Of a stretch of 64,000 nucleotides of DNA, positions 51,078-59,776 are shown in pieces. The stretch's first letter is position 1, and every line of letters starts with the position of its first letter. The DNA is from Bradyrhizobium diazoefficiens (lineage in GTDB: Bacteria; Pseudomonadota; Alphaproteobacteria; Rhizobiales; Xanthobacteraceae). The notes under the pieces are model-generated. The model saw nothing but the letters and a program-made list of their open reading frames with translations. It was not told where the DNA came from and made no database searches. Where the stretch lies: contig NZ_JAFCKW010000004.1 of NCBI RefSeq assembly GCF_018129965.1, forward strand, positions 124,001-188,000, written 5' to 3'. The translations under genes and the position numbers were made by a program.

Positions 51078-52205
51078 TCACTCCGCCAATGCCACCGCCC
51101 GCGATCTGAAGAGTCGGGACCGCAGCTGGATGATCGGCTTCTCGAACCAGGTCCACGATACCCAGGCGGCGGCGACGGTGATGATGAAACCGAGCGCCGC
51201 GCCGACCGTGATCTTGAGTCCGTTAGGCGGAAGGCTGCCGAAGGTCATCAGGAAGATCTTACCGAGCGGGTTGGGAATGAAATTGTGGAATAAATAGAAT
51301 CCGTAGCTGATCTGGCCGAGTTGTTCGAGCGGCCGCCATTCCAGCATCCGGGTGAATGCCGCGTCCTGGGCGCGGTAGATTGCACCGAGCAGACCGACGA
51401 TGGCGATGGTCACCGCGATCGTCAGCGCCGCATAGCACAGGCCCACGGTCGCCTGTGCGATCAAGGAGCTCAACGCGAACGCCACGATCCCGGCCAGCGA
51501 TAGCGCGAGCAAGTCGACCCGTGAATCCGGCGCGCTGCGACCGTTGCGACAGACCAGCCCGGCCATTCCCCCGAGCAGGATGATGGCGAAGTTCCACGGG
51601 CTCAGCATATAGACGACGATCGGGGCGACATTCGAACTCGCGAGCCAGAGATGCCCGAGCCCGCAGCCGAATGCCGCCACGCCGCAGAACGCCACGTGAT
51701 GCCGCGACGGCAGCAGCAGGAAGATCACCGGCGCAAACAGGTAGAACTGCTGCTCAACGGCCAGGGTCCACAGCACGCCGAAAGGTCCGCCCAGCGTGTC
51801 CTCGGGCGCCACCAGCGCGAAGAAGTAGTTCGAGAGGTAGACGACGTGATAGCGAAAGCCCAGGTCGGAGCCGGCCCAGGACAGATGTCCGCTAAAAGTG
51901 TAGAGAAACAGCAGCAGCGCATAGTACACGGGGAAGATCCGGGTGGCGCGCTTGAACCAGAATCTGCCGGCCTCCTTGAGCCGGCTCGACGAGCCGCGCT
52001 CGACCAAAGCGCGCTGCGCGTTGAGTTCGGGGATCAGCAGGAAGCCGCTCAGCGCGAGAAAGGTCCAGACGCCGATCTCGGCGGTATGCAGGTGGACGCC
52101 GCTCTTGTGCCACAGGAACACCAGGATCACGCACAGCCCACGGATGCCATTGAACCCGAGGATTTTCTTCGGCGCCAGCGAGATCTGACGAAGTGAAGTT
52201 TGCAT
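51078..52205 (-). CDS. Acyltransferase family 3 (OafA-like) membrane protein
   Basis: 375-aa protein with about ten membrane spans. Acyltransferase-3 features: GFNGIRGLCVILVFLWHKSG near the N-terminus (the R and H of the RxxH-type motif), IGVWTFLALSGFLLIPEL, WFKRATRIFPVYYALL, FGVLWTLAVEQQFYLFAPV and a C-terminal FEKPIIQLRSRL. Such enzymes acylate surface polysaccharides or lipids. It is 171 nt upstream of fkbH on the same strand and may belong to the same group. Confidence 0.93.
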   Translation of the reverse strand: MQTSLRQISLAPKKILGFNGIRGLCVILVFLWHKSGVHLHTAEIGVWTFLALSGFLLIPELNAQRALVERGSSSRLKEAGRFWFKRATRIFPVYYALLLFLYTFSGHLSWAGSDLGFRYHVVYLSNYFFALVAPEDTLGGPFGVLWTLAVEQQFYLFAPVIFLLLPSRHHVAFCGVAAFGCGLGHLWLASSNVAPIVVYMLSPWNFAIILLGGMAGLVCRNGRSAPDSRVDLLALSLAGIVAFALSSLIAQATVGLCYAALTIAVTIAIVGLLGAIYRAQDAAFTRMLEWRPLEQLGQISYGFYLFHNFIPNPLGKIFLMTFGSLPPNGLKITVGAALGFIITVAAAWVSWTWFEKPIIQLRSRLFRSRAVALAE

Positions 52206-52450
52206 CTCAATGCCGCAGGTTGGGTTGATGAGGATCGGCGGCCCTGTGGACCGACGAGATGGCGCGGCGGCGGGATTCCGTCATTCGCGATCGAACGTAG
52301 GTCGTCCCCGCCATTGCGGCACCCGACCACCTTGGTAGTCCATAGCCAGAGGCGGCTCCATCGGCAAATCATAATAGACTTAAAATGCGACGCGGCGACC
52401 TCGCGCTTCCGTGGCTCCCCTCCGGCAGGCGACGCTGCAGGAAACCCGCG

Positions 52451-54052
52451 TCAGGCGGGCGCGCGCGACACGTTGGTCGGCGCCGCATCGCCGGCCGCAC
52501 CGCCGAGGGCCGGCCGGTCCCGGACCTGAAGAGTCGAGGCGAGCCGCGCGGCCATCGCCAGCGCCGTGAATGTGGTATTGGCATGACTGGACGACGGGAA
52601 CACGGCGGCGCCCGCAACGTAGACATTGGACGATCCCCACACCCGACAGTCGCTGTCCACCACCCCAGTCTCGGGGGACGCCGACATGCACATGCCGCCG
52701 GCCTGATGATAGACGTCATACATCGTCTTCAGGAACGCCGGATCCTTGGTCATGACGCGCTCGTCGATGGAGAGTCGCGCCAGTCCGCGTTCTCGCAGAT
52801 AGTTGTCGGCGCCGAGGGTAAAACGGTTCACCGTATCCACCACCTCTCCGGCGTCGATCTGCCAGTCGATGTCGATGGCGAACAGGCCAGGGACGGGATG
52901 GGCGTCCGCCCGCAGCCTGATCTGGCTGCGCTCGATCGGTCGCTGTTCGCACTGGACCATAAAATCGATCGAGCGATCGAAGAAGGCCATGACCCGGCGA
53001 TCTCTGATGAAGCGGAAGGCGATAGGGCCGAACATGCGCAGTAGCGCGAGCGTATCTCGCGGCAGCGCCGCGAGGTTCGAGGAATGCGCGCCGGATCGCA
53101 ACGAGCGGATCAGCCATTTGATGTTGGCCAGCTGGTCCTGGATGTCGGAGCGGAACGAGAAAAAGCCGGATACGCCGAGATCCCCCGGCTCGCGGACCTC
53201 GGGCCGGAACCTCAGCTTCGACGTCAGCTTGACGATGCCGCTCGTGAACGCATTCTCGAAGTAGTTGCGGAACCGCGTCTCGTCGATCAGGTCGGCGGTC
53301 GCTGCAAGCCCGCAGGGATGGTCCTGGTAGAACTTGCCGATCCAGCCATTGTCCTGCCAGGGTACGCCGCCTGTCCGCGCCGTCGACAGGAAGAAGCGCG
53401 CAAGCTCAAGTGTGCCGTTGCAGAACACGAACTGGCGACCGGGGATCTCGAGGTCGCGCCCATCAGCCGTGTGGACCCGGATCGACCTGCCGTGCCGACC
53501 ATCCATGGCGATGCCGTTTACGGTACCGTTGATCAGGATCGGCACCCGCGCATCGTCGACCAGTTGCTTCCTGAAGAGCCGCGCGAAGTTCTGCTGCGGC
53601 AGCCAGTGCGTGAAGAATCGCTCGACCGGCAAAAGATCCGCGGTCTCCGCACCGAGACGTGCCCGATAGGCGTCGACGTCCTCAGGATAGATCGACAGGT
53701 GACCATAGACCTTGCGGTACCACGAGGCGACGTCCTCGTAGGCGAGCGGCCATTGCGCGAAATCGGCCGGGTCGAACTCTGCGAGCTGGCCGCCCCAGAC
53801 GACGCTGGTGCCGCCGAGCCCGAATGCCCGGCCGAGACGATAGCCCACGAAGTCGAAGCCGACTGAATGAGTCGCGGTTTCGTTGCGGCGGGTGTCGGAG
53901 ACGTGTCCGCCCGCCTCGACGACCACGACCGGCTCGCCGGCCTGCGACAGGCAATACGCGAGATAGATGCCGACCGGGCCGCCGCCGACGATCACCGTGG
54001 CGTTCGGCGCGTTGGGGGCGACATTCTGTGACTCGGCGAGGTCAACGATCAT
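52451..54052 (-). CDS. GMC-family FAD oxidoreductase (first copy)
   Basis: 533-aa flavoprotein. FAD motif VIVGGGPVGIYLAYCLSQAG (GxGxxG variant) with an acidic strand end VVVVEAGG; FGLGGTSVVWGGQLAEFD is the GMC substrate/FAD loop. The GMC C-terminal domain reads HQAGGMCMSASPETGVVDSD followed by NVYVAGAAVFPSSSHANTTF, with the His that activates the substrate hydroxyl. Expected to oxidise an alcohol, probably on a sugar or cyclitol given the neighbours. A paralogue of identical length lies 1.3 kb away on the other strand. Confidence 0.88.
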   Translation of the reverse strand: MIVDLAESQNVAPNAPNATVIVGGGPVGIYLAYCLSQAGEPVVVVEAGGHVSDTRRNETATHSVGFDFVGYRLGRAFGLGGTSVVWGGQLAEFDPADFAQWPLAYEDVASWYRKVYGHLSIYPEDVDAYRARLGAETADLLPVERFFTHWLPQQNFARLFRKQLVDDARVPILINGTVNGIAMDGRHGRSIRVHTADGRDLEIPGRQFVFCNGTLELARFFLSTARTGGVPWQDNGWIGKFYQDHPCGLAATADLIDETRFRNYFENAFTSGIVKLTSKLRFRPEVREPGDLGVSGFFSFRSDIQDQLANIKWLIRSLRSGAHSSNLAALPRDTLALLRMFGPIAFRFIRDRRVMAFFDRSIDFMVQCEQRPIERSQIRLRADAHPVPGLFAIDIDWQIDAGEVVDTVNRFTLGADNYLRERGLARLSIDERVMTKDPAFLKTMYDVYHQAGGMCMSASPETGVVDSDCRVWGSSNVYVAGAAVFPSSSHANTTFTALAMAARLASTLQVRDRPALGGAAGDAAPTNVSRAPA

Positions 54053-54145
54053 TGTCAGGCGATCTCGGTGGCATGGGACGGGCGAAAGCTATTGGGTTTA
54101 GGCATCGGGAGCAACACGGCGGCACGGTGACTGCAGCTCTCTGCC

Positions 54146-55183
54146 TCATTGGCGCTGACGTCCTTCGTCGGGGGCCACGACTTTAGCGGCCTTTTCGTTG
54201 CGGAGTTGGTCGAGTGCCACGGCCTGGGCATGAGCCATGCCGAAGCGAAGGCGATAGCCCGCCGCGCGCAGCCGGTCGCTCGGGAAGCGCATTCGCCAGA
54301 ACGGATGTCTCAGGGGAAGCGTGTGGAAGCGCAGAAAGTCGTGCAGCCAGTCCCCGAACCACGGCATTGTCACCACACGGAAGCGCGGATCCCCACTCGC
54401 CGCAAACGCCTTGCGTAGGAAATCGGCGTGGGTCGGCTCGGTGAATTCGTCCTCCGACAGGTTGAAGAGCTCGACGCCCCCCAACCGCCCGTCACCGGAC
54501 AGCGCGCGCTCCATCGACCAGACCAGCGCGTCGGAGACGTCGCGCACATAGATGTAATGCGCATGACGATGCGCCGTGAGCGTGCGCTTGAAGTAGCTCC
54601 AATCGCGAATCCCGACGATCTCGGGGATGTCGACCACGAAGGTCGGACGCAGCACAATGTACCGCACGGCCTTCGCCGCCTCGCGTAGCGCCGCCTCGCC
54701 CGCGAGCTTGGTGCGCGCATAGGTCCGCACATACTCAAGCGCCCAATATTCGGACGGAACGTCGCGCTCGACCGTTAGGACCGGCGCGTCCTCCGTCATG
54801 ATCCGCTTCTGGCCGCTGCCGTACACTGCGACCGAACTCGTGTAGCAGAACGCCTTGACGCCGGCCTGCTCGGCCGCATCGGCGAGTCGCCGCGTGGCCT
54901 CGACATTCGCGCGTTGCATGCGCTCCATGCGCCCCTTTTCGCCGGCGAGGTGCAGCACCGCGCCGCAGTCGGCGAGCAGGCCATCATAATCCGTCGCGGT
55001 CATGAAGTCGAAGCGCCGCCACTCGAGCTTTCCGCCGTGATCGCCGGTCTGCGGCGGAGTCCCGGACGTCGTCGCGCGCACGCGGTATCCGCGCTCCAGC
55101 AGGTCGGCGAGCACCACGCGGCCGATAAGGCCCGTGGCTCCCGTCAGCAGCACCAGCGTCGAAACCGCGTTGTTGGAATTCAC
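54146..55183 (-). CDS. NAD-dependent epimerase/dehydratase family protein
   Basis: 345 aa from the GTG at 55183 (reading VNSNNAVSTL), preceded by GGAGA. Extended-SDR features: LVLLTGATGLIGRVVLADLLERG (GxxGxxG), AVLHLAGEKGRMERM, the catalytic Ser region CYTSSVAVYG and YVRTYARTKLAGEAAL with YxxxK. The probable substrate is a nucleotide sugar or a lipid/polyprenyl-linked sugar. It lies between the two GMC oxidoreductase genes, 93 nt upstream of one and divergent from the other. Confidence 0.88.
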   Translation of the reverse strand: MNSNNAVSTLVLLTGATGLIGRVVLADLLERGYRVRATTSGTPPQTGDHGGKLEWRRFDFMTATDYDGLLADCGAVLHLAGEKGRMERMQRANVEATRRLADAAEQAGVKAFCYTSSVAVYGSGQKRIMTEDAPVLTVERDVPSEYWALEYVRTYARTKLAGEAALREAAKAVRYIVLRPTFVVDIPEIVGIRDWSYFKRTLTAHRHAHYIYVRDVSDALVWSMERALSGDGRLGGVELFNLSEDEFTEPTHADFLRKAFAASGDPRFRVVTMPWFGDWLHDFLRFHTLPLRHPFWRMRFPSDRLRAAGYRLRFGMAHAQAVALDQLRNEKAAKVVAPDEGRQRQ

Positions 55184-55394
55184 CGGACGATCTCCACACT
55201 CGATGCGGCCGGAGGCCGCCCGATGCCTGTTACCAAGTAAAGCGGGGCCGTGGCCGGCATCCTCGCCCGGCACGCGCCGGATTTGGCGAGTAACCTTACC
55301 GCAGATATGATCCTATCTGGGGGAGGGCCGACGGCATAGAATTGGTTTGCAGTAACGGGCCGCGCGTCCCGCAACTCCCTACAGAGTATTCCAA

Positions 55395-56996
55395 TTGATC
55401 CTTGATCTCGAAAATCCTGACCCCCTCGACGACAGGGAATTTGCGGTTTGCGTGATCGGCGCCGGCGCGGCCGGTATCACCCTTGCCGCCCGCCTTGCCC
55501 GCCGCGGTGTGCGCACACTGCTGCTGGAAGCCGGCGGCCGCGGCTATCGCCGCCAGGATCAAGACCAGTACAAGGGTGAGGTCGGGGACGGGCTCGCCTT
55601 CACCGGTCTCTATGACGGCCGCTTCCGCCTGTTCGGCGGTAGCACCACGCAATGGGCCGGGCAGATTCTGGAGCTCGACGACTTCATCTTCGACAAACGT
55701 CCCTGGATCCCGGGAAGCGGCTGGCCGTTCCCCAAATCCGTCCTGGCGCCGTACTACCGGCAGGCCGCCGAACTTGAGGGACTGGCGGCGGCCCCGAGAG
55801 GGTCGGCGGAGATCTGGCAGCGGCTCGGCATGACGCCGCCGGCCTTCGGCGAAGATCTGGTCTCTGCCTTCTCCGATTTCTGCCTGAAGACCAACTTCAC
55901 CGAGGTGTTTCACGACACGCTCGAGACTGATGCAAACCTGACCGTCTGTCTGCACGCCAACGCCTGCAACTTCGTGCTGGCCGCGGACGGTGCCACCGTC
56001 ACCGGCGTCCGCTGCCGTACCCTGACCGGTATCGAAAGGACCTTCCGCGCGTCCATGTTCGTGCTCAGCGTCGGCGGCATCGAGAGCTCGCGCTTCCTGC
56101 TGCAGCCGCAGCAAGACGGCGCGGTCGCCCCCTGGAATCGGCATGGAATGGTCGGCCGGCACTTCCAGGATCACCTGCTCGGGCGGGTCGCCGACATTGT
56201 CGAGCCTAACTCGCGGCTTCCGGACGTGTATCTGGATTTCGCCGCCGTCGGCGGATACCGCTTCCAGCACAAGATCAAGCTGCCGCCGGAGACCCAGCGT
56301 CGGCTCGAGATGCTGGATATCGGCGGCTTCATCACCTACTTCACCGGTGGCTTCGACGATATGGCCCGGGCCTACGAGACCACGCGGCTAATCCGCACCC
56401 GGCGCTGGGAGAAGCTTACTGCCGCCTCGGTTTTTCATCTTGCTACCAACATTCACAAGCTGCTGTGGCACAAGATCCCCTATTCGCGCTCGATCCGTTC
56501 GATCGCCCCCTCGCGCCGTCGCACGCTGACGCTGAACGTCAATTGCGAGCAGAGCCCGCTGTCTCAAAGCCGCATCACGCTGTCGGACAGCCGCGACGCG
56601 CTCGGGCTGTTCCGCGCCAGGGTCGATTGGCGCGCCTCGGAGCAGGAGTTGTACACCATCCGCAAATATGTCGAGGTGGTCGGCGACGTATTCCAGGCCC
56701 GCGGTCTCGGCCGCATCGTGCCGATCGCGGAGCTTCATGGCGATGACGGCGGGTTCGCAGCGACCTTTCGCGACAGTTTTCACCATCTCGGCGGCACCCG
56801 GATCGCGAGTTCGCAGGATCAGGGCGTGGTAGATCCGGACCTGCGGCTGTTCGGCACCAACAACGCCTATGTCTGCAGCACGTCGGTCTTTCCGAGCGCA
56901 GGCTTCGCCAACCCCACCCACACGCTGCTTGCGCTCGCTCTGCGGCTGTCCGATCATCTGCACACGCGCCTCGGCGCGGGCGCTGCTCCAGGTTGA
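55395..56996 (+). CDS. GMC-family FAD oxidoreductase (second copy)
   Basis: 533 aa starting at a TTG (MILDLENPDP). FAD motif VCVIGAGAAGITLAARLARRG; FGGSTTQWAGQILELDDFIF corresponds to the FAD/substrate loop. The C-terminal GMC domain HHLGGTRIASSQDQGVVDPD and NAYVCSTSVFPSAGFANPTH is closer to the family consensus than in the first copy. It is divergent from the epimerase. Equal length and common architecture with the first copy suggest paired or sequential oxidations of a sugar-like substrate. Confidence 0.88.
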   Translation: MILDLENPDPLDDREFAVCVIGAGAAGITLAARLARRGVRTLLLEAGGRGYRRQDQDQYKGEVGDGLAFTGLYDGRFRLFGGSTTQWAGQILELDDFIFDKRPWIPGSGWPFPKSVLAPYYRQAAELEGLAAAPRGSAEIWQRLGMTPPAFGEDLVSAFSDFCLKTNFTEVFHDTLETDANLTVCLHANACNFVLAADGATVTGVRCRTLTGIERTFRASMFVLSVGGIESSRFLLQPQQDGAVAPWNRHGMVGRHFQDHLLGRVADIVEPNSRLPDVYLDFAAVGGYRFQHKIKLPPETQRRLEMLDIGGFITYFTGGFDDMARAYETTRLIRTRRWEKLTAASVFHLATNIHKLLWHKIPYSRSIRSIAPSRRRTLTLNVNCEQSPLSQSRITLSDSRDALGLFRARVDWRASEQELYTIRKYVEVVGDVFQARGLGRIVPIAELHGDDGGFAATFRDSFHHLGGTRIASSQDQGVVDPDLRLFGTNNAYVCSTSVFPSAGFANPTHTLLALALRLSDHLHTRLGAGAAPG

Positions 56997-57227
56997 GACG
57001 GCCGGGCGGAGGCACGACTGACATCATCACTGACTATTGTGACGGCGCATCGCAGCTCTTAACGATGTTCGCTCACCATGTTCTTCAATGGCTGGCGGGA
57101 AAAGGCTGGATGTGGGTTCTTGCAGTCCGCTAATGTTCGTCGGACAATTTCGTAGCATCGGCCGAGGCGACGGGTCCTCAGCCCGTCGCCGTTTTGAATC
57201 GGCGTCGGCCAACAGGGTTTTCAAGCA

Positions 57228-58385
57228 ATGCAAATGAGCTTCTGCATCGTCGGGGCCGGATTCAGCGGCGCGGTGATCGCCCGATCGCTCGCGGAGAACG
57301 GCCACAAGGTCGTCGTCATCGACGAGCGCACGCACCCGGGCGGCAATTGCCACACCGAGCGCGATCCGAAGACCGGCGTGATGATCCACCGCTACGGTCC
57401 GCATATTTTCCATACCGACAATGAGAACGTCTATTCCTACGTCTGCAGGTTTGGCGAGATGATGCCGTTCCGGCACCGGGTAATGGCGACGGTGCAGGGT
57501 CGCGTCTACTCGATGCCGATCAATCTGCTCACGATCAACCAGTTCTTCGGCACGACGCTCGGCCCGAGCGAGGCGCGGGAACTGCTCGCCCGGAAACGGC
57601 GTGCCGACATCGCTCAGCCAGCGAATTTCGAGGAACAGGCGTTGAGCATGGTCGGCGAGGAGATGTACCGGGCTTTCTTCCGGGGCTACACCCGCAAGCA
57701 ATGGGGCATCGAGCCGACCGAACTGCCGGCATCGATCCTAAAGCGTCTTCCGTTGCGCTTCAATTACGACGACTCCTATTTTGCGCACAAATACCAGGCC
57801 ATTCCCCGCAACGGCTATACCGGGATCATCGAGAAAATCCTCGATGCGCCGAACATCGAAGTTCGCCTCGGCTGCACTTTCGAGCAGCTGAGCGAGAGTT
57901 GGGACCACGTCGTCTACACTGGCCCGATCGATCGTTTCTTCTCGTTCGACATCGGCCGCCTCGGCTATCGCACGCTGGATTTCGAGACGTTCTACGTCGA
58001 GGGCGACGCGCAAGGCACGGCCATCATGAATTACTGCGACGAACAGGTTCCCTACACCCGCATCACCGAGCACCGGCATTTCTCGCCGTGGGACCAGTCC
58101 GGGACCGATGGATCGGTCCTGTACCGCGAATACAGCCGGGCCTGCGGCGCCGACGACATTCCCTATTATCCGATCCGGCTGGTCAACGAGCAGGCGCTGT
58201 TGCGTCAGTATGTCGAGCGGGCGCGCGCCACCACCGGCGTGACCTTCGCCGGCCGGCTCGGCACCTATCGCTATATCGACATGGACGTTACGATTGCGGA
58301 GGCGATGAAGGCCGCCGAGATGATCCAAACCGCGATCGCGCAACGCACCGCCATTCCGGCTTTTGCCATCGATCCCTTGTCATAG
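57228..58385 (+). CDS. glf: UDP-galactopyranose mutase
   Basis: 385-aa flavoenzyme converting UDP-galactopyranose to UDP-galactofuranose. FAD motif FCIVGAGFSGAVIARSLAENG (9-16 core) and VIDERTHPGGNCHTE; RYGPHIFHTDNENVYSYV and the C-terminal part YYPIRLVNEQALL are characteristic of Glf. The length is normal for bacterial UGM (about 370-390 aa). It starts the glf-oxidase-MaoC/SDR operon. Galactofuranose should thus be part of the surface glycan made here. Confidence 0.95.
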   Translation: MQMSFCIVGAGFSGAVIARSLAENGHKVVVIDERTHPGGNCHTERDPKTGVMIHRYGPHIFHTDNENVYSYVCRFGEMMPFRHRVMATVQGRVYSMPINLLTINQFFGTTLGPSEARELLARKRRADIAQPANFEEQALSMVGEEMYRAFFRGYTRKQWGIEPTELPASILKRLPLRFNYDDSYFAHKYQAIPRNGYTGIIEKILDAPNIEVRLGCTFEQLSESWDHVVYTGPIDRFFSFDIGRLGYRTLDFETFYVEGDAQGTAIMNYCDEQVPYTRITEHRHFSPWDQSGTDGSVLYREYSRACGADDIPYYPIRLVNEQALLRQYVERARATTGVTFAGRLGTYRYIDMDVTIAEAMKAAEMIQTAIAQRTAIPAFAIDPLS

Positions 58386-58396
58386 GTCGGCAGAAC

Positions 58397-59749
58397 ATGT
58401 CCGAAGCAGAGACCCGCGAAACTGCACCATCATCACCCTCGCCGGCCCAGGCCGAGGCGCAGCCACGGCAGATCACCACCTACGAGGATGTCTGGCGTTT
58501 CAGACCACGCCGGCTAGTCGAGCCGGCGTCGGTCGACGAGGTGCGCGTCGCCGTCAGGCAGGCGACCGCCGCGGGCCTTCGTGTGCGGGCCATGGGCTTC
58601 GGCAGTTCGTGGGCCCGCCATGTCGTGACGCGCGACGTCTGCGTAAGCACCAGCCGGTTGAACCGGATCCATGCGATCGATCCGATCGGCAAGACCGTGA
58701 TCGTGGACGCCGGCGTCCGGCTCGGCGATCTCACTCGGGCGCTCGCCGACAGGAACCTCTCGCTGCCATCATTGTCTTTCCTGCCCGACGTCACCATCGG
58801 CGGCGCAGTGGCGACTGCGACGCATGGCACCAGCCCGCACTGGGGAACGCTGTCCGACTTCGTTCGTTCGATGCAGGTGGTGTTGGCGAACGGCGAGGTT
58901 CGTGAGTTCGGCCCGGCATCAACGCCGCAAGAGCTCCATGCCGCGCGGGTGGCGATCGGCATGCTCGGCGTCATCGTCCGACTGGAGCTCGAGGTCGTCG
59001 AGCGGCCGTGGGTCCGCTTCTCGCAGGAATTCTCCGACCTTGCGACGTTGCGCGCACGACTGCCGGCGATGCTGCAAAGCTACGAGCACATCTGGGTGCA
59101 CTGGACGCTCGGCGAAGACCGCATCATGGTCGAGCTTCTGGAGAAGAGCGCCTCGCCCGGCCCGGGCTTCTATCCCTACACGCCGGTCTGGCGGCCGTCG
59201 AACCGGGTGCTTGTACAGATGCTGAACCGGGTCGGCATCTCGACCTCCGCGCTGCTGCAGATCCGCGACCGCTGCCTCGGCTTCATAAAGGCCGCAAAAC
59301 GGGGCAGTCTGCGGCCCGCAGGCAACAACGGCAAAGTCTTCATGAGCATGCAATATGCCGTTCCGGCCGCGCAGCTCGAGACTGCAATCGAGCGTATCCG
59401 CAACTCCGATTTCGCGCGACAGAATCCCGGACAGGTGGTCGAGATGAAATTCCTGCGGCATCAGGATTCGTCTTATCTCGGACCGAACTGCGACGGCGAT
59501 GCCGTGGGCTTCAACCTATGGTGGCTGGTCGACGAGCCGATGAAGTACACGGTGTTCGCCTCCTTCGAGCAGACCATGAAGAGCATGGGCGGCCGGCCGC
59601 ATTGGGGCAAATATCACACCCCTCCGACGCTCGCCGAGATGCAGGCCGCGTTCCCCCGCTGGGCTGAATTCGAGGCCGTGCGCCGGCGCCTCGACCCCGA
59701 CGGGACCTTCTCGATCTTTCGCGGCGACCGGTCCGATACAGCCGCATGA
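58397..59749 (+). CDS. FAD-binding aldonolactone-oxidase-like protein
   Basis: 450 aa from the ATG at 58397, 11 nt after glf. VAO-type FAD-binding domain: VEPASVDEVRVAVRQATAAG, then MGFGSSW (67-72), DVTIGGAVATATHGTSPHWG. The C-terminal aldonolactone-oxidase domain has MKFLRHQDSSYLGPNCDG and GRPHWGKYHTPP. In alditol and gulonolactone oxidases a His in the GxGHS motif binds FAD covalently; here it is Ser, so FAD is probably non-covalent, as in DprE1. The substrate is probably a sugar or lactone linked to the nearby glycan pathway. Confidence 0.87.
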   Translation: MSEAETRETAPSSPSPAQAEAQPRQITTYEDVWRFRPRRLVEPASVDEVRVAVRQATAAGLRVRAMGFGSSWARHVVTRDVCVSTSRLNRIHAIDPIGKTVIVDAGVRLGDLTRALADRNLSLPSLSFLPDVTIGGAVATATHGTSPHWGTLSDFVRSMQVVLANGEVREFGPASTPQELHAARVAIGMLGVIVRLELEVVERPWVRFSQEFSDLATLRARLPAMLQSYEHIWVHWTLGEDRIMVELLEKSASPGPGFYPYTPVWRPSNRVLVQMLNRVGISTSALLQIRDRCLGFIKAAKRGSLRPAGNNGKVFMSMQYAVPAAQLETAIERIRNSDFARQNPGQVVEMKFLRHQDSSYLGPNCDGDAVGFNLWWLVDEPMKYTVFASFEQTMKSMGGRPHWGKYHTPPTLAEMQAAFPRWAEFEAVRRRLDPDGTFSIFRGDRSDTAA

Positions 59750-59776
59750 GCCGGGCAACGTAAAGCGGAGCGACGA

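Noticed and set aside
57027..57701. 224-codon minus-strand frame across the start of glf
   Set aside because: Composition is that of an antisense shadow and no motif is seen, while glf on the + strand is certain.
57701..58396. Upstream extension of the lactone-oxidase frame through glf
   Set aside because: It overlaps glf out of frame and has shadow-like composition; the true start is the ATG at 58397.
58397..59749. Calling the flavoprotein DprE1
   Set aside because: The FAD loop (GGAVATATHGTS) and HWGK motif match aldonolactone oxidases better than DprE1, so only the functional analogy is kept.
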